DNA of 46,052 nucleotides, from positions 1 through 46,052 of the forward strand of contig JACDEL010000012.1 of NCBI GenBank assembly GCA_013816405.1, in the 5' to 3' direction. This document shows, one piece after another, positions 1 to 9,046 of this stretch. The notes under the pieces are model-generated. The model saw only the letters and a list, made by a program, of their open reading frames with translations. It was not told the origin of the DNA and searched no databases. Source of the DNA: Chloroflexota bacterium. GTDB taxonomy: Bacteria; Chloroflexota; Limnocylindria; QHBO01. The position numbers and the translations under genes were made by a program. Numbering within the stretch: position 1 is the stretch's first letter; every line of letters begins with the position of its first letter.

Positions 1-1363
1 CCTCCGCCCCGTGCGCCCCGACCTCCGGCTCGTGGATGCGAATCACCTCGGCCACCTGGTCACCAACTCGATGGACAGGATTGAGGGCGTTCATCGCTCC
101 CTGGAAGACGATCGCCACCCGCTTTCCGCGCACGGCGCGCAGATCCCGCTCGCCGAGCGCCATCAGGTCCTCGCCATCGAGCAGAACCTGCCCCGCCGTC
201 ACTCGGCCACCGGGGGGCAGGAGCCGGAGGAGCCCAAGCACGGAGGTTGTCTTGCCGCACGCGGACTCCCCTACCAGTCCCAGCGTTTCGCCCCGCTGAA
301 CCTCGAACGAGGCGTCGTGCACCGCCCGCAGCGGGCCGGCTGGCGAATCGAATTCGACCGTCAATCCCCGCACGCGCAGCAGCGGGGTGTCGTGGCGCGC
401 CGGCTCGACGCCCAGCCAGGCCATCCCCTCTGGCTCGGTGACGTGAGTCGAGCGATCCCGCTCGAGATGGTGCCGCTTGAGGCGCGGGTTGAGGACATCC
501 TCGAGCGCGGTGCCGAGCAGGATGGCGCCCAGCACAACCCAGACGATGGCAAAGCCCGGAGGCAGGAGGGCCCACCAGGCCCCCGCCGAGACGGCTCCGC
601 GGTCGAACGCGTAGTTCAGCATCTGGCCCCACGAGATGACGGTCGGATCGCCCAGGCCGATGAATGCCAGGCTCGACTCGGCCAGGATGGCGAGACTGAC
701 CGCGAGCACCATGCTGGCCAGGAGCAGGGGCAGGATCTGCGGCAGCACGTGGCGCCAGACGATGTGCAGGTCGCCCGCCCCGATGGCACGCGCGCGGAGC
801 ACGAACATCCGTTCCCGGACCGAGAGGGTCTGGGAGCGAATCAGGCGCGCGGCGCCCGTCCAGCCCAGCCCGCCGATGACGAGGATAATGTTCAGCAGGC
901 TGGGGCCCAGGATCGCCACGATCACGATCTGGAGTGCCAGGTCGGGGATGACCAGCACGAAATCGGTGAATCGCATGAGCAGGGTCGACAGCCGGCCACC
1001 CTGGTAGCCGGCGACCAGGCCAATGGTGCCGCCGATCACGATCGTCATCAGCGACGCCGCGAAGCCGACTATCAACGACACCCTGGCCCCGTAGATCAAC
1101 GCCGACAGCACATCGTTTCCGCCGTCATCGGTTCCCAGCAGGTGGGCGGCGGATGGCGACTGATAGATGTCCTCGATCCTGATGTGGGGGTGGGCGTAGG
1201 GGTCGTAGGGCGACAGCAGCGGGGCGAACACGGCGAGCACCACGGCCAGCACCAGCATCCCGAGCCCGATCGCGCCCATCGGACTGCGCGTGAGTCGCGT
1301 CAGGAAGCCGCGCTGCACGAGGCCGGTAATGGCGGGGGCGGCGGCCTGCACAACTGCCGTCAT
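1..1363 (-). CDS. Peptide ABC transporter permease-ATPase fusion (DppC-DppD type), cut by window edge
   Basis: The frame is open from ATG at 1363 to the window edge (454 codons visible), with no stop between permease and ATPase parts. Residues about 1-295 are a DppC/OppC permease: N-terminal membrane segment, periplasmic loop, further segments and the EAA-type loop (ARAIGAG) that contacts the ATPase. After a charged linker, residues from about 315 are an ABC ATPase with Walker A GESACGKT (365-372, K371) and Q-loop Q421. Signature and Walker B lie beyond the window. Starts 3 bp after the dppB stop, so it belongs to the peptide/dipeptide uptake operon with the two genes upstream. Permease-ATPase fusions of this type are known in some high-GC bacteria. 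Substrate not predictable beyond oligopeptide-like. Confidence 0.9.
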   Translation of the reverse strand, partial: MTAVVQAAAPAITGLVQRGFLTRLTRSPMGAIGLGMLVLAVVLAVFAPLLSPYDPYAHPHIRIEDIYQSPSAAHLLGTDDGGNDVLSALIYGARVSLIVGFAASLMTIVIGGTIGLVAGYQGGRLSTLLMRFTDFVLVIPDLALQIVIVAILGPSLLNIILVIGGLGWTGAARLIRSQTLSVRERMFVLRARAIGAGDLHIVWRHVLPQILPLLLASMVLAVSLAILAESSLAFIGLGDPTVISWGQMLNYAFDRGAVSAGAWWALLPPGFAIVWVVLGAILLGTALEDVLNPRLKRHHLERDRSTHVTEPEGMAWLGVEPARHDTPLLRVRGLTVEFDSPAGPLRAVHDASFEVQRGETLGLVGESACGKTTSVLGLLRLLPPGGRVTAGQVLLDGEDLMALGERDLRAVRGKRVAIVFQGAMNALNPVHRVGDQVAEVIRIHEPEVGAHGAE

Positions 1364-1366
1364 CTG

Positions 1367-2374
1367 CTAGGCCTCCCGCACGCGCGGGTCGAGCCAGCCA
1401 TACAGCAGCTCGGCCGCCAGGTTGGCCAGGACGACGCTAACCGCCAACAGCAGGAACGCGCCCTGCAGCACAGGGTAGTCGCGCTGGCGGACGGCATTGA
1501 CCGTCAGCGCGCCCAGCCCCGGCCACGAGAAGACGGACTCGATCTGGATCGCTCCGGACACGATGAAGCCCAGGTTGATGGCGATCAAGGTCACCATCGG
1601 CAGCATCGCATTGCGGAGTGCATGGTCGCGAATGACCCGGAAGGTCGAGAGCCCCTTGGCCCTGGCGGTGAGGATGTAGTCCTCGCTGAAGATCTGGATG
1701 ACGCTGCTCCGCATGATGAGCAGATACTCGCCCAGCAGGACCAGGGCGAACGTCAGGGTCGGCATCAACAGGTGACGCCCAAGGTCGGCGGCCGCCTCCC
1801 AGATCGAGGCGTACTCCGCGCCGATCGTTTGCTTGCCAGCAGTCGGGAGGTCGAACCATGCCGCACCGAGGAAGAGCAGGATGATGCCCATGAAGAATGT
1901 GGGCGTCGCCCACAGGATCAGCCCGATGGTCAACGCGCTGGCGTCAATGGTCGTGCCGCGCCGCCACGCGGCGATCAGGCCCGCGATCGTGCCGAGGACG
2001 ATCGCGAGGATGTTGGCTGGCAGGATCAGCCACAGCGTGTTGACCAGCCCGACCCCGAGCATGTCGACCACCGGGCGATCCCGGAACTGATAGCTTACGC
2101 CGAGGTCCCCAGCGGCCAGACGCCCGAGGTAAGCGACGAACTGGGAGTCGAATGGGTTGCCACCATCCATGTCAACGAAGAGGGGCCTGTCGAGGCCAAA
2201 GCGCGCCGTGAGAGCAGCCACCGTCTCAGGCGAGACGCGCGGATCGTGAGCAATAGACTTGGCAGGGTCTCCGGGCAGGATCCTGAACAGCACGAAATTG
2301 AACGTGATCACCAAGGCCAAGGTGAGCAACGCCCACCCGACCTTGGCGACCAGATACGCTCCGCGACCCCTCAT
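1367..2374 (-). CDS. dppB: Peptide ABC transporter permease (DppB/OppB family)
   Basis: 335 aa inner-membrane permease, the usual family length. The N-terminus has one membrane segment followed by the hallmark ILPGDP just outside the membrane. About five further segments follow. The EAA loop ARAKGLSTFRVIRDHALRNA (residues roughly 236-255) is the coupling helix to the ATPase. Lies between the binding lipoprotein gene upstream and the permease-ATPase fusion downstream, so one permease half of an ABC importer for peptides. Nickel or opine import is possible in this family, but the partner binding protein is of the peptide class. Confidence 0.93.
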   Translation of the reverse strand: MRGRGAYLVAKVGWALLTLALVITFNFVLFRILPGDPAKSIAHDPRVSPETVAALTARFGLDRPLFVDMDGGNPFDSQFVAYLGRLAAGDLGVSYQFRDRPVVDMLGVGLVNTLWLILPANILAIVLGTIAGLIAAWRRGTTIDASALTIGLILWATPTFFMGIILLFLGAAWFDLPTAGKQTIGAEYASIWEAAADLGRHLLMPTLTFALVLLGEYLLIMRSSVIQIFSEDYILTARAKGLSTFRVIRDHALRNAMLPMVTLIAINLGFIVSGAIQIESVFSWPGLGALTVNAVRQRDYPVLQGAFLLLAVSVVLANLAAELLYGWLDPRVREA

Positions 2375-2441
2375 TCGTCAGGCGGCGGGGGCGAGCGGCG
2401 GGGCTCGTCGCCCCGTCGCCGCGTCCCCTGACGGGTTTCGC

Positions 2442-4169
2442 CTACTGGACCGGCCGGATGACCGTCAGCGAGGCGGGATCGGTGAGCCCAAGGGTCACAG
2501 GCCCGGTCAACCATCCGCTGTACCTGTCGGTGCGGAATGCCTCCACATCCTGCGGATAGTACGAAACCATGTAGACCACGTCGTCGATCAGGATCTGCTG
2601 CATCTGGTGCACCTGATCCACCCTGGTGGCGTGGTCGAGCTCAATCCCCTGTGCGGCATAGAGGGCGTCGTATTCGGGATTGCAGTAGCCGGTTTCGCTG
2701 AACCCCGAGACCACTTCGGCGCAGGTCGCCACGCCGAGCAGGAATTGCGGATCGGGGTCCGAATCCCAGCCCCAGAGCATGATGTCGTAATCGAAGGCCG
2801 GGCAACACGCGGCGGTCAGCGCGCCGGTCGGATCCAGCCCCTGGATCGTGAGGTCGACGCCGATCTCGTTCCACATTCCCTTCAGCAGGTCGGCCTCGCG
2901 CGGCGCTGAGTCAATGTCATCGGCATAGAAGAAGCGGAAGGTGAGGTCGCCCGTGGGGCCGCAGGCGGTCATCGATGCCGGGCATTCGCGGATCCCGTCG
3001 CCATCAGTGTCCTTGTAGCCTGCGTCGTCAAGCAGCTTGTTGGCCGCATCCACGTCGAACGCGTAGTCAGAGACCTCGTTCGCGTAGTAATCCCCAAGGC
3101 CGAGCGGGGTGAGCGTCAATCCAGGTGTGGCGGTGCCCAGCTTGGCCACATCCACGATCTCCTGCTTGTCCATGGCCGTCGCCAGCGCGCGGCGAACCTC
3201 GAGGTCGAGGAGGGCCGGGTGTCCGGTGCACTTCCCGTCATCCGGCGGGCAGTTCTCCGGAGTCACCTGGTTGATGAACACGTCGCGCAGGCTGCCGGGG
3301 AACTCGTCGGCGATGTACACCTCGACGTTCTCGGTGTTCTTGAGCGTGGTGACCGCCGTGGCCGGGAACTCGGTGATCATGTCCACGTCGCCGTTCGTCA
3401 ATGCGGCGACGCGGGCATCGGAGTTGTCAATCGTCTGGAAGATCACCCCATCGATGTTCGCCGGGGTCCCCCAGTAGTCGCTGTTGGTTGCCAGGGTGAC
3501 ATGCTCGTTCGGCACGTTCTCGACCAGCTTGAACGGGCCGGAGCCGATCATCTCCTTATTCTCGAAGGCGATCGGGTCGGTGACCCCCTCCCATATGGCC
3601 TTCGGCAGGATGTACATGAATGCCATCCGCGATTCGAAGTTCCCCACTGCATCTGAGAGATGGATGAGGACCGTCGTCGGATCCGGCGCCTCCACCGACT
3701 CGCACACGTCGCAGTAGCTGGGCAGGTAGGGGAAGTCCGCAGTGTCGCGGTACAGCTCCAGCGTGAACTTCACGTCCTCGCTGGTCAGAGGCGTCCCATC
3801 GTGGAACGTGGCGTTGTCGACGAGCTTCAGGGTCCATGTCAACCCGTCCTCGCTCGGCGTCCAGTCGGTTGCCAGCTCAGGCACAAAGTTGCCCTCGCCG
3901 TCGAGACCGATCGGCGTGTCATACACGAGCTCATACAGGATGTACGACTCCTCGAGCAGGCCGTTGCCAGGATTCAATGAGTCGGGGGCTCCGGCCCACC
4001 CGATGTGGACCGTGCCGCCCGTGGCCGTCGAGGCGCTGCCTGATGGCCCTCCGCTCGCGCTCGTGTCAGGCGAGCCGGAATTGCCGGGGGTGCAGGCGGC
4101 CATCACCAGGCCGAGCACCACGAACAGGGACATCATGGAGGTGAAGCGGGCAGCGGTCGAAGCGGGCAT
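2442..4169 (-). CDS. Peptide-binding lipoprotein (SBP_bac_5 family)
   Basis: 575 aa extracellular solute-binding protein of the peptide/nickel class. The first 25 residues form a lipoprotein signal with lipobox VMAAC, acylated cysteine C26, followed by a Gly/Ser/Thr-rich linker typical of surface-anchored binding proteins. The mature part has the family features (VHIGWAGAPDSLNP near the start, then a long bilobal domain). The start at 4169 is supported by an AAGGAG Shine-Dalgarno about 6 nt upstream. First gene of a three-gene uptake operon with dppB and the permease-ATPase fusion. Captures ligand and delivers it to the membrane permeases. Confidence 0.93.
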   Translation of the reverse strand: MPASTAARFTSMMSLFVVLGLVMAACTPGNSGSPDTSASGGPSGSASTATGGTVHIGWAGAPDSLNPGNGLLEESYILYELVYDTPIGLDGEGNFVPELATDWTPSEDGLTWTLKLVDNATFHDGTPLTSEDVKFTLELYRDTADFPYLPSYCDVCESVEAPDPTTVLIHLSDAVGNFESRMAFMYILPKAIWEGVTDPIAFENKEMIGSGPFKLVENVPNEHVTLATNSDYWGTPANIDGVIFQTIDNSDARVAALTNGDVDMITEFPATAVTTLKNTENVEVYIADEFPGSLRDVFINQVTPENCPPDDGKCTGHPALLDLEVRRALATAMDKQEIVDVAKLGTATPGLTLTPLGLGDYYANEVSDYAFDVDAANKLLDDAGYKDTDGDGIRECPASMTACGPTGDLTFRFFYADDIDSAPREADLLKGMWNEIGVDLTIQGLDPTGALTAACCPAFDYDIMLWGWDSDPDPQFLLGVATCAEVVSGFSETGYCNPEYDALYAAQGIELDHATRVDQVHQMQQILIDDVVYMVSYYPQDVEAFRTDRYSGWLTGPVTLGLTDPASLTVIRPVQ

Positions 4170-4260
4170 CCGACTCTCCTTCGCGGGGCGTGGGCGATGG
4201 GCTGGCGGGAGGATGGCACAGGCCGCGCCCGGCGGTCAACGATTCAGACGCGCCGCCGAC

Positions 4261-4266
4261 TATGCT
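4261..4266 (+). promoter_or_regulatory. -10-like hexamer directly before a start codon
   Basis: TATGCT lies 7 nt before the ATG at 4274. A transcript initiated from it would begin at or next to the start codon, so a leaderless mRNA is likely. No convincing -35 and no Shine-Dalgarno are seen. Confidence 0.5.
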
Positions 4267-4273
4267 CGTGCGT

Positions 4274-6295
4274 ATGGTCACGCCGTCCGCGCGGGCGCTC
4301 GTCAACGCCCAGGTCGCGATCGAATCCTTCGACCTCTCGCCCGATGGGGCCTGGGTCGTCTACGCCGCCCGCACGGTCAGCCGCGGGGCGTACCGATCCC
4401 ACCTGTGGGCGGTGCGGTGGGAAGGGGGCAGGCCTCGGCGCGTCACCTCGGGGTCCGTCCGCGACTCGGTTCCGTCCATCAGCTCGAATGGCGTAGTCGC
4501 CTTCGTGCGCAGCCCCGCCGATGACGGCCGAGCCCGCGCAACCTCCAGCGCGCCGGACCGCGAGCCACAGATCTGGGTCGTCCCGCTGACGGGTGGGGAG
4601 CCCCGGCAGGTCACCCACCTGCCGCTTGGAGCTGGCTCGCCCCGATGGAGCCCCGGCGGGACGCGCCTCGCCCTCCTGGCGCATGCAGGGCCGCATCGCT
4701 TCGCGGTGGGCGCCGAACGGGCGGGACGCAGCCTCACCGCGCGACGCATCACGCGGACGGACTTCCGGGAAGACGGATCCGGCCTCCTCTCGCGCCGCAC
4801 GCACCTCTGGGTGGTCGGGTCGCGCCACGGCGCGCGGCCAGTCCAGGTGACCCACGGCGACTTTGAGGTGGAGCAGCCCGCCTGGGCACCGAACGGCGAC
4901 TGGCTCGCCTTCAGCGCCGACATGGGACCCGATGCCAACATCGAGCCACGGACGACCCTGCATCGCGTTGCCGCCAGCGGCAGCGAGGTCGGCCCCCTCG
5001 CCAGCCTGCGGGGCGACGCCCATCATCCCGCCGTTTCACCCGATGGCCGGTGGGTCGCCTTCCTGGGGACCGATATCCCCGACCCGCCGCAGCACACTCC
5101 CAAGCGGCTCTGGCTCGTGCCGGCCGAGGGCGGCACGCCCCGCTGCCTGACCCGGTCCCTCGACCGCTCGATCAGCTGCGACGCGTGGGCCGACCTCGTC
5201 CAGGCCGAAGACGGACAGGGGCCGGTATGGCTCTCCGAGACCGAGATCGGGGTTATCGTCGCCACCGAGGCACGCAACATCCCGTACCGCGTCTCGCTGA
5301 CAGGGGAGGTGCGGCAGCTCCTGGCTCCGGGACGCGTCATCGGCGCGGGCTTGAGGGCCGCTGCCGGCCACGTCGCGCTCAGCGCGGGCGTGGACCGTCA
5401 TGGCGCAGAGCTCTACGCGCTCGAGGGAGCCGGCAAGCGGGTGACCGCCCGCAGGCGCGCCCTGACAACCGACGGCAGCGGGTGGCAGCGACGCTTCCCG
5501 CTTCCCCGCTGGGACGAGCTGTCGGTCGCGACCGCGCGCGGGCCGATGCAGGTCTGGGTCGCCTCCCCGGCGGGCGCCTCGACCAAGCCGATGCCCACCA
5601 TACTCGAGCTCCACGGCGGTCCCGATGGCGCGCGGGGCCCCGGCGGGACGATGGACGCCACCTACCTCGCCGGTCACGGGTATCGGGTCGTCATGCCCAA
5701 CCACCGCGGATCGGCCACCTTCGGCAGCCCGTGGGCGGATGCCCTGCGCGGCCATTGGGGCCAGATCGACACGGACGACGTCCACGCGGCCCTGGACGAC
5801 GTGATCGCACGCGGGTTGACCGATCCCGACCGGATCGGGGTGATGGGCCTCTCGTATGGCGGCTTCCTGACGCAGTGGCTCATCGGCGTCAGCGACCGCT
5901 TCCGCGCGGGAGTGGCCGAGAACGGGGTAAGCAACCAGGTGAGCGCCTGGGCCAACTCCTACTTCGGGGTGCACTACTCGCGGCGTTGGAAGCTCGGCGA
6001 CCCGCTCTCGCGCGCCGGGATGCTGCGAATGTGGCGCTCGTCACCGCTCGCTAACGTCGCGCGGATCCGCACCCCACTCCTGATCCTCCAGGCAGAAGAT
6101 GACCTCATCTGCCCGCTTTCCGACAACGAGCAGCTCTTCGTCGCGCTGCGGGCACTGGGGCGCGAGGCGGAGCTGATCCTTTACCCCGAGGAGCACCACG
6201 AGATGAAGAGCGACGGGCGCCCGGATCGGCGCATCGACCGCATGGAGCGGATCCTGGCCTGGTTCGACCGATGGGTCCGCGAGCTGCCCGGCTAG
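4274..6295 (+). CDS. S9 family peptidase (prolyl oligopeptidase / acylaminoacyl-peptidase type)
   Basis: 673 aa from the ATG at 4274; an in-frame ATG at 4262 is inside the predicted -10 element and is less likely. The N-terminal half has repeated PD40/WD-like beta-propeller strands (SPDGAWVVY, SPDGRWVAFLG). The C-terminal alpha/beta-hydrolase domain has the nucleophile elbow GLSYGG with S527, acid D610 in the EDDLICP segment and base H641 or H642 near EEHHEM. No signal peptide, so cytoplasmic. Hydrolyses short peptides from the N-terminal side or after proline by family knowledge. Its position divergent from a peptide importer suggests it digests imported peptides; that link is inference. Its stop shares CTAG with the convergent gene. 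Confidence 0.92.
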   Translation: MVTPSARALVNAQVAIESFDLSPDGAWVVYAARTVSRGAYRSHLWAVRWEGGRPRRVTSGSVRDSVPSISSNGVVAFVRSPADDGRARATSSAPDREPQIWVVPLTGGEPRQVTHLPLGAGSPRWSPGGTRLALLAHAGPHRFAVGAERAGRSLTARRITRTDFREDGSGLLSRRTHLWVVGSRHGARPVQVTHGDFEVEQPAWAPNGDWLAFSADMGPDANIEPRTTLHRVAASGSEVGPLASLRGDAHHPAVSPDGRWVAFLGTDIPDPPQHTPKRLWLVPAEGGTPRCLTRSLDRSISCDAWADLVQAEDGQGPVWLSETEIGVIVATEARNIPYRVSLTGEVRQLLAPGRVIGAGLRAAAGHVALSAGVDRHGAELYALEGAGKRVTARRRALTTDGSGWQRRFPLPRWDELSVATARGPMQVWVASPAGASTKPMPTILELHGGPDGARGPGGTMDATYLAGHGYRVVMPNHRGSATFGSPWADALRGHWGQIDTDDVHAALDDVIARGLTDPDRIGVMGLSYGGFLTQWLIGVSDRFRAGVAENGVSNQVSAWANSYFGVHYSRRWKLGDPLSRAGMLRMWRSSPLANVARIRTPLLILQAEDDLICPLSDNEQLFVALRALGREAELILYPEEHHEMKSDGRPDRRIDRMERILAWFDRWVRELPG

Positions 6296-6837
6296 CCGCT
6301 CCCCTTGCGGCTCAGCCGATCGGCCAGCCCGCCGGCAACCAGCGCCAGCCCCAGCACGATGATGACCACCGAGCCGACCAGCCGGAACGCCTCTCCGCCG
6401 AACGCGGTCGCGAAGGCCAGGTAGGCGATCGCCGCCCCCACCGCCATCCCTGAGCCAATCCACTTGAAGGCCGGCAGGTCGGCGATCCAGCCGGCCGCAT
6501 AGAGGCCGATCCCGATGGAGAACGGGATCACGGTCCAGAGGTAGAACCAGGCCGGCCATCGGTCGTTGACGCTGGTGTACAGGAGCGTGCCACCGACACC
6601 CGCCAGGAAGGCGCCGGGGATCACCATTCCCGCCCGCAGCCGTCGATTCGGACCCGGAAGTCCCGCGGGCACCAGGAAGAAAGCGGACAGGATGACGATC
6701 ATGGCGGGCCACCAGGCCAGCAGCTCCTCGCTGATGCCGAGCCCGGAGAACCACCTGCCGAGCGGCTCGCTGGCCAGCACCAGCAGACCGATGACCAGCA
6801 GCATCAGGCCCAGCAGCAGCTCGACCGCTCGGCTCAT
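6292..6837 (-). CDS. Small multi-pass membrane protein, function unknown
   Basis: 181 aa, mostly hydrophobic, with about five predicted membrane segments. The N-terminus (ELLLGLMLLVIGLLVL) resembles the cell-wall-active or DUF5668-like envelope proteins with repeated short hydrophobic hairpins, but I cannot assign a family with confidence. Starts 5 bp after the acyl-CoA dehydrogenase stop, so probably cotranscribed with it. Its stop codon overlaps that of the convergent S9 peptidase in a shared CTAG. Confidence 0.7.
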   Translation of the reverse strand: MSRAVELLLGLMLLVIGLLVLASEPLGRWFSGLGISEELLAWWPAMIVILSAFFLVPAGLPGPNRRLRAGMVIPGAFLAGVGGTLLYTSVNDRWPAWFYLWTVIPFSIGIGLYAAGWIADLPAFKWIGSGMAVGAAIAYLAFATAFGGEAFRLVGSVVIIVLGLALVAGGLADRLSRKGSG

Positions 6838-6842
6838 CCGGC

Positions 6843-8039
6843 CTACATCTCCCCTTCGAAGGGGGGCTGGGGCATTCGCAACTGGCGATCCTGGCGGTAG
6901 CCGAGCAGGTAGTCGGCCTGCATCAGGGTGTGGATCTGGCTGGTTCCCTCGTAGATCACCGAGCCCTTGCTGTTGCGCAGGTAGCGTTCGACCGGGTACT
7001 CGTCGCTGTAGCCGTACGCGCCGTGGATCTGGATCGCGTCGAGGGCACTCTGGACCGCGTGGTCGGTGGTGAACCACTTGGCGAGGCCGGTCTCGCGGGT
7101 GTTGCGCTCTCCTCGATTCTTCTTCCACCCGGCCTTGAAGACGAGCAGCCTGCCAGCCTCGATGCCCGCATACATCTTCGAGATCATCTGCTTGACCAGC
7201 TGGTGCCGCCCGATCTCCTCGCCGAAGGCCTTCCGCTCGTGCGCGTACTTGACCGATGCGTCCAGGCAGGCCTGCGCCAGCCCCACCGACCCGGCCGCCA
7301 CGGTGTATCGGCCCTGGTCGATCGCGCTCATGGCGATGCTGAAGCCCTCGCCCTCCTCGCCGATGCGATTCTCGATCGGGACCTCGCAGTCGGAAAAGGT
7401 GAGGATGCCGGTGTTCCCGGCGCGCACGCCGAGCTTGCCGTGCAGCGAATCGGTGCTGAAACCGGCAAAGCCGCGCTCGACGACGAAGGCGGTGATGCCC
7501 TTGTGGCCGGCGCTCTTGTCAACGGTGGCGAATACCAGGAAGTTGTCGGCGGTATCGGCCAGGCTGATCCAGATCTTGCTGCCGTTGAGGAGGTAACGGT
7601 CGCCGTCGCGGCGCGCGGTGGTGGACAGGTTGGCCGCATCGCTCCCCACCCCGGGCTCGGTCAGCCCAAAGGTGGCCAGCTTCTCGCCGCGGGCCTGCGG
7701 CACGAGGTAGCGCCGCTTCTGGTCCTCGTTGGCCCATTGCAGCAGGGTCAGCGAGTTGAGGCCGGTATGGACCGAGAGGACCACCCGGAATGCGGTGTCC
7801 GCCCGCTCCATCTCCTCGCACAGCAGCGCGAAGGCGATGTAGTCCATGCCGGTGCCGCCGTAGCGCTCGGGGATCGGCAGCCCCAGCAGGCCGGCGGCAC
7901 CCATCTTCTCGTACAGCGAGCGGTCATACGTCGAGGTGGAGTCGAGCTCGTGGATGCGCGGCAGGATCTCTCGCTCGGCGAAGACGCGGGCGGTGCGCTG
8001 CACCTCGCGCTGCGAATCGGTCAGGGAAAAGTCGATCAT
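6843..8039 (-). CDS. Acyl-CoA dehydrogenase
   Basis: 398 aa FAD-dependent acyl-CoA dehydrogenase, standard length. The first family signature GLTEPGVGSD is at 125-134. The second region (QIHGAYGYSDEYPVERYLRN) precedes the catalytic base E364 in VIYEGTSQIH, the position used by short- and medium-chain and glutaryl-type enzymes. Oxidises an acyl-CoA to the 2,3-enoyl-CoA, passing electrons to ETF. Chain length or branched specificity cannot be told from motifs. Preceded by TAGAAT 9 nt before the ATG, suggesting leaderless transcription. First gene of a two-gene unit with a membrane protein. Confidence 0.93.
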   Translation of the reverse strand: MIDFSLTDSQREVQRTARVFAEREILPRIHELDSTSTYDRSLYEKMGAAGLLGLPIPERYGGTGMDYIAFALLCEEMERADTAFRVVLSVHTGLNSLTLLQWANEDQKRRYLVPQARGEKLATFGLTEPGVGSDAANLSTTARRDGDRYLLNGSKIWISLADTADNFLVFATVDKSAGHKGITAFVVERGFAGFSTDSLHGKLGVRAGNTGILTFSDCEVPIENRIGEEGEGFSIAMSAIDQGRYTVAAGSVGLAQACLDASVKYAHERKAFGEEIGRHQLVKQMISKMYAGIEAGRLLVFKAGWKKNRGERNTRETGLAKWFTTDHAVQSALDAIQIHGAYGYSDEYPVERYLRNSKGSVIYEGTSQIHTLMQADYLLGYRQDRQLRMPQPPFEGEM

Positions 8040-8048
8040 GAGGCTCGG

Positions 8049-8054
8049 ATTCTA
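8049..8054 (-). promoter_or_regulatory. -10 element of the acyl-CoA dehydrogenase gene
   Basis: TAGAAT on the minus strand, 9 nt before the ATG at 8039. The -35 is not clear. Predicted start point falls within about 2 nt of the start codon. Confidence 0.55.
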
Positions 8055-8117
8055 GCCGTCTGACGCGTCCCCTCTGGTCACCTGGCGCGAATCCTGACTC
8101 ACCCAGTAGGACTTCGA

Positions 8118-8146
8118 TTGACGGGCAAACAGCGCTCGGCTAGCCT
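8118..8146 (+). promoter_or_regulatory. Promoter of the FTR1-like gene
   Basis: TTGACG (8118-8123), 17-nt spacer, TAGCCT (8141-8146). The TTG start codon follows 9 nt later, giving an almost leaderless transcript. No iron-box-like palindrome was recognised. Confidence 0.55.
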
Positions 8147-8155
8147 TGATTTCCC

Positions 8156-9043
8156 TTGGATATCGGCTTTCTGACGACCGGGCTGCTCACCGGCCTCCGC
8201 GAGGGGGTCGAGGCAGCGCTCATCGTGAGCATCATCTTGGCCTACTTGGCCCGCACCGGAAACTCCCGTCGCTTCGGGCGCATCTGGGTCGGCGCCGGCG
8301 CCGCGATCGTGCTCAGCGCAGCGGTGGGCGGCGTGCTGTGGATCAGCATCGGCGGCCTCACCTCGCCCGCGGCGCAGTACTTCGAGGGGAGCGCCATGCT
8401 CCTCGCCGCCATCGTGGTGACGTGGATGCTCTTCTGGATGCGACGCACCGCCGCCAACATCAAGGGCGAGCTCCAGGCGGGCGTCGATCGCGCGCTCACC
8501 GACGGCAGCGTCTGGGCCCTCTCGCTCCTCGCTTTCACTGCGGTCATTCGCGAAGGGATCGAGACGTCGCTCTTCCTGCTCGGGCAGGCCACCGCGGCCA
8601 CGACCGAGCAGTCGGGGGCGGCGAGCACGCTGGTCGGGGCATTTATCGGCATCCTCATCGCGATCCTGCTCGGCTACGGCTTCTACCGCGGCGCGCGCGT
8701 GATCAACCTCGCACGCTTCTTCCGATGGACCGGGGTCGCGCTCGTCTTCATCGCCGGCGGACTGGTCAGCCACGCGGCTCACGAGTTCATCGAGGCGGGA
8801 CTGATCGGGTTCGGCACCTCAACAGCCTTCGACATCAGCGCCGTGCTGCCGGATGCACCGGAGGGCGGCAACCTGCTTGGACAGTTGCTGCGCGCGGTGT
8901 TCGGGTACAGCAGCACCCCCGAGTGGACGACCCTCGTCACCTGGGTCGTGTACGTGGTCGGCGTCCTGATCGTCTACCTGCAGCCGATGAAGCCGCAGCG
9001 GCCCGCCCCGCTCTCGAGCAGCGTACCCGCCGCCGGAGCCTGA
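8156..9043 (+). CDS. FTR1/EfeU-family iron permease
   Basis: 295 aa membrane protein with the two family REXXE motifs: REGVE (15-19) in the first segment and REGIE (132-136) in the fourth, the residues proposed to carry ferric/ferrous iron through the membrane. Seven or so hydrophobic segments fit EfeU/FTR1. Start is TTG at 8156; it gives a first membrane segment of the right length and lies 9 nt after a -10 element. The usual partners EfeO, EfeB or a multicopper oxidase are absent here, so the electron partner is unknown. Ends 3 bp before the convergent hydrolase gene. Confidence 0.9.
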   Translation: MDIGFLTTGLLTGLREGVEAALIVSIILAYLARTGNSRRFGRIWVGAGAAIVLSAAVGGVLWISIGGLTSPAAQYFEGSAMLLAAIVVTWMLFWMRRTAANIKGELQAGVDRALTDGSVWALSLLAFTAVIREGIETSLFLLGQATAATTEQSGAASTLVGAFIGILIAILLGYGFYRGARVINLARFFRWTGVALVFIAGGLVSHAAHEFIEAGLIGFGTSTAFDISAVLPDAPEGGNLLGQLLRAVFGYSSTPEWTTLVTWVVYVVGVLIVYLQPMKPQRPAPLSSSVPAAGA

Positions 9044-9046
9044 GCC

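Noticed and set aside
11-2431. 806-codon open frame on the plus strand
   Set aside because: Antisense to the two transporter genes and in register with their codons; composition (Gln/Arg/Asp/His rich, no domain) is that of a GC-driven shadow.
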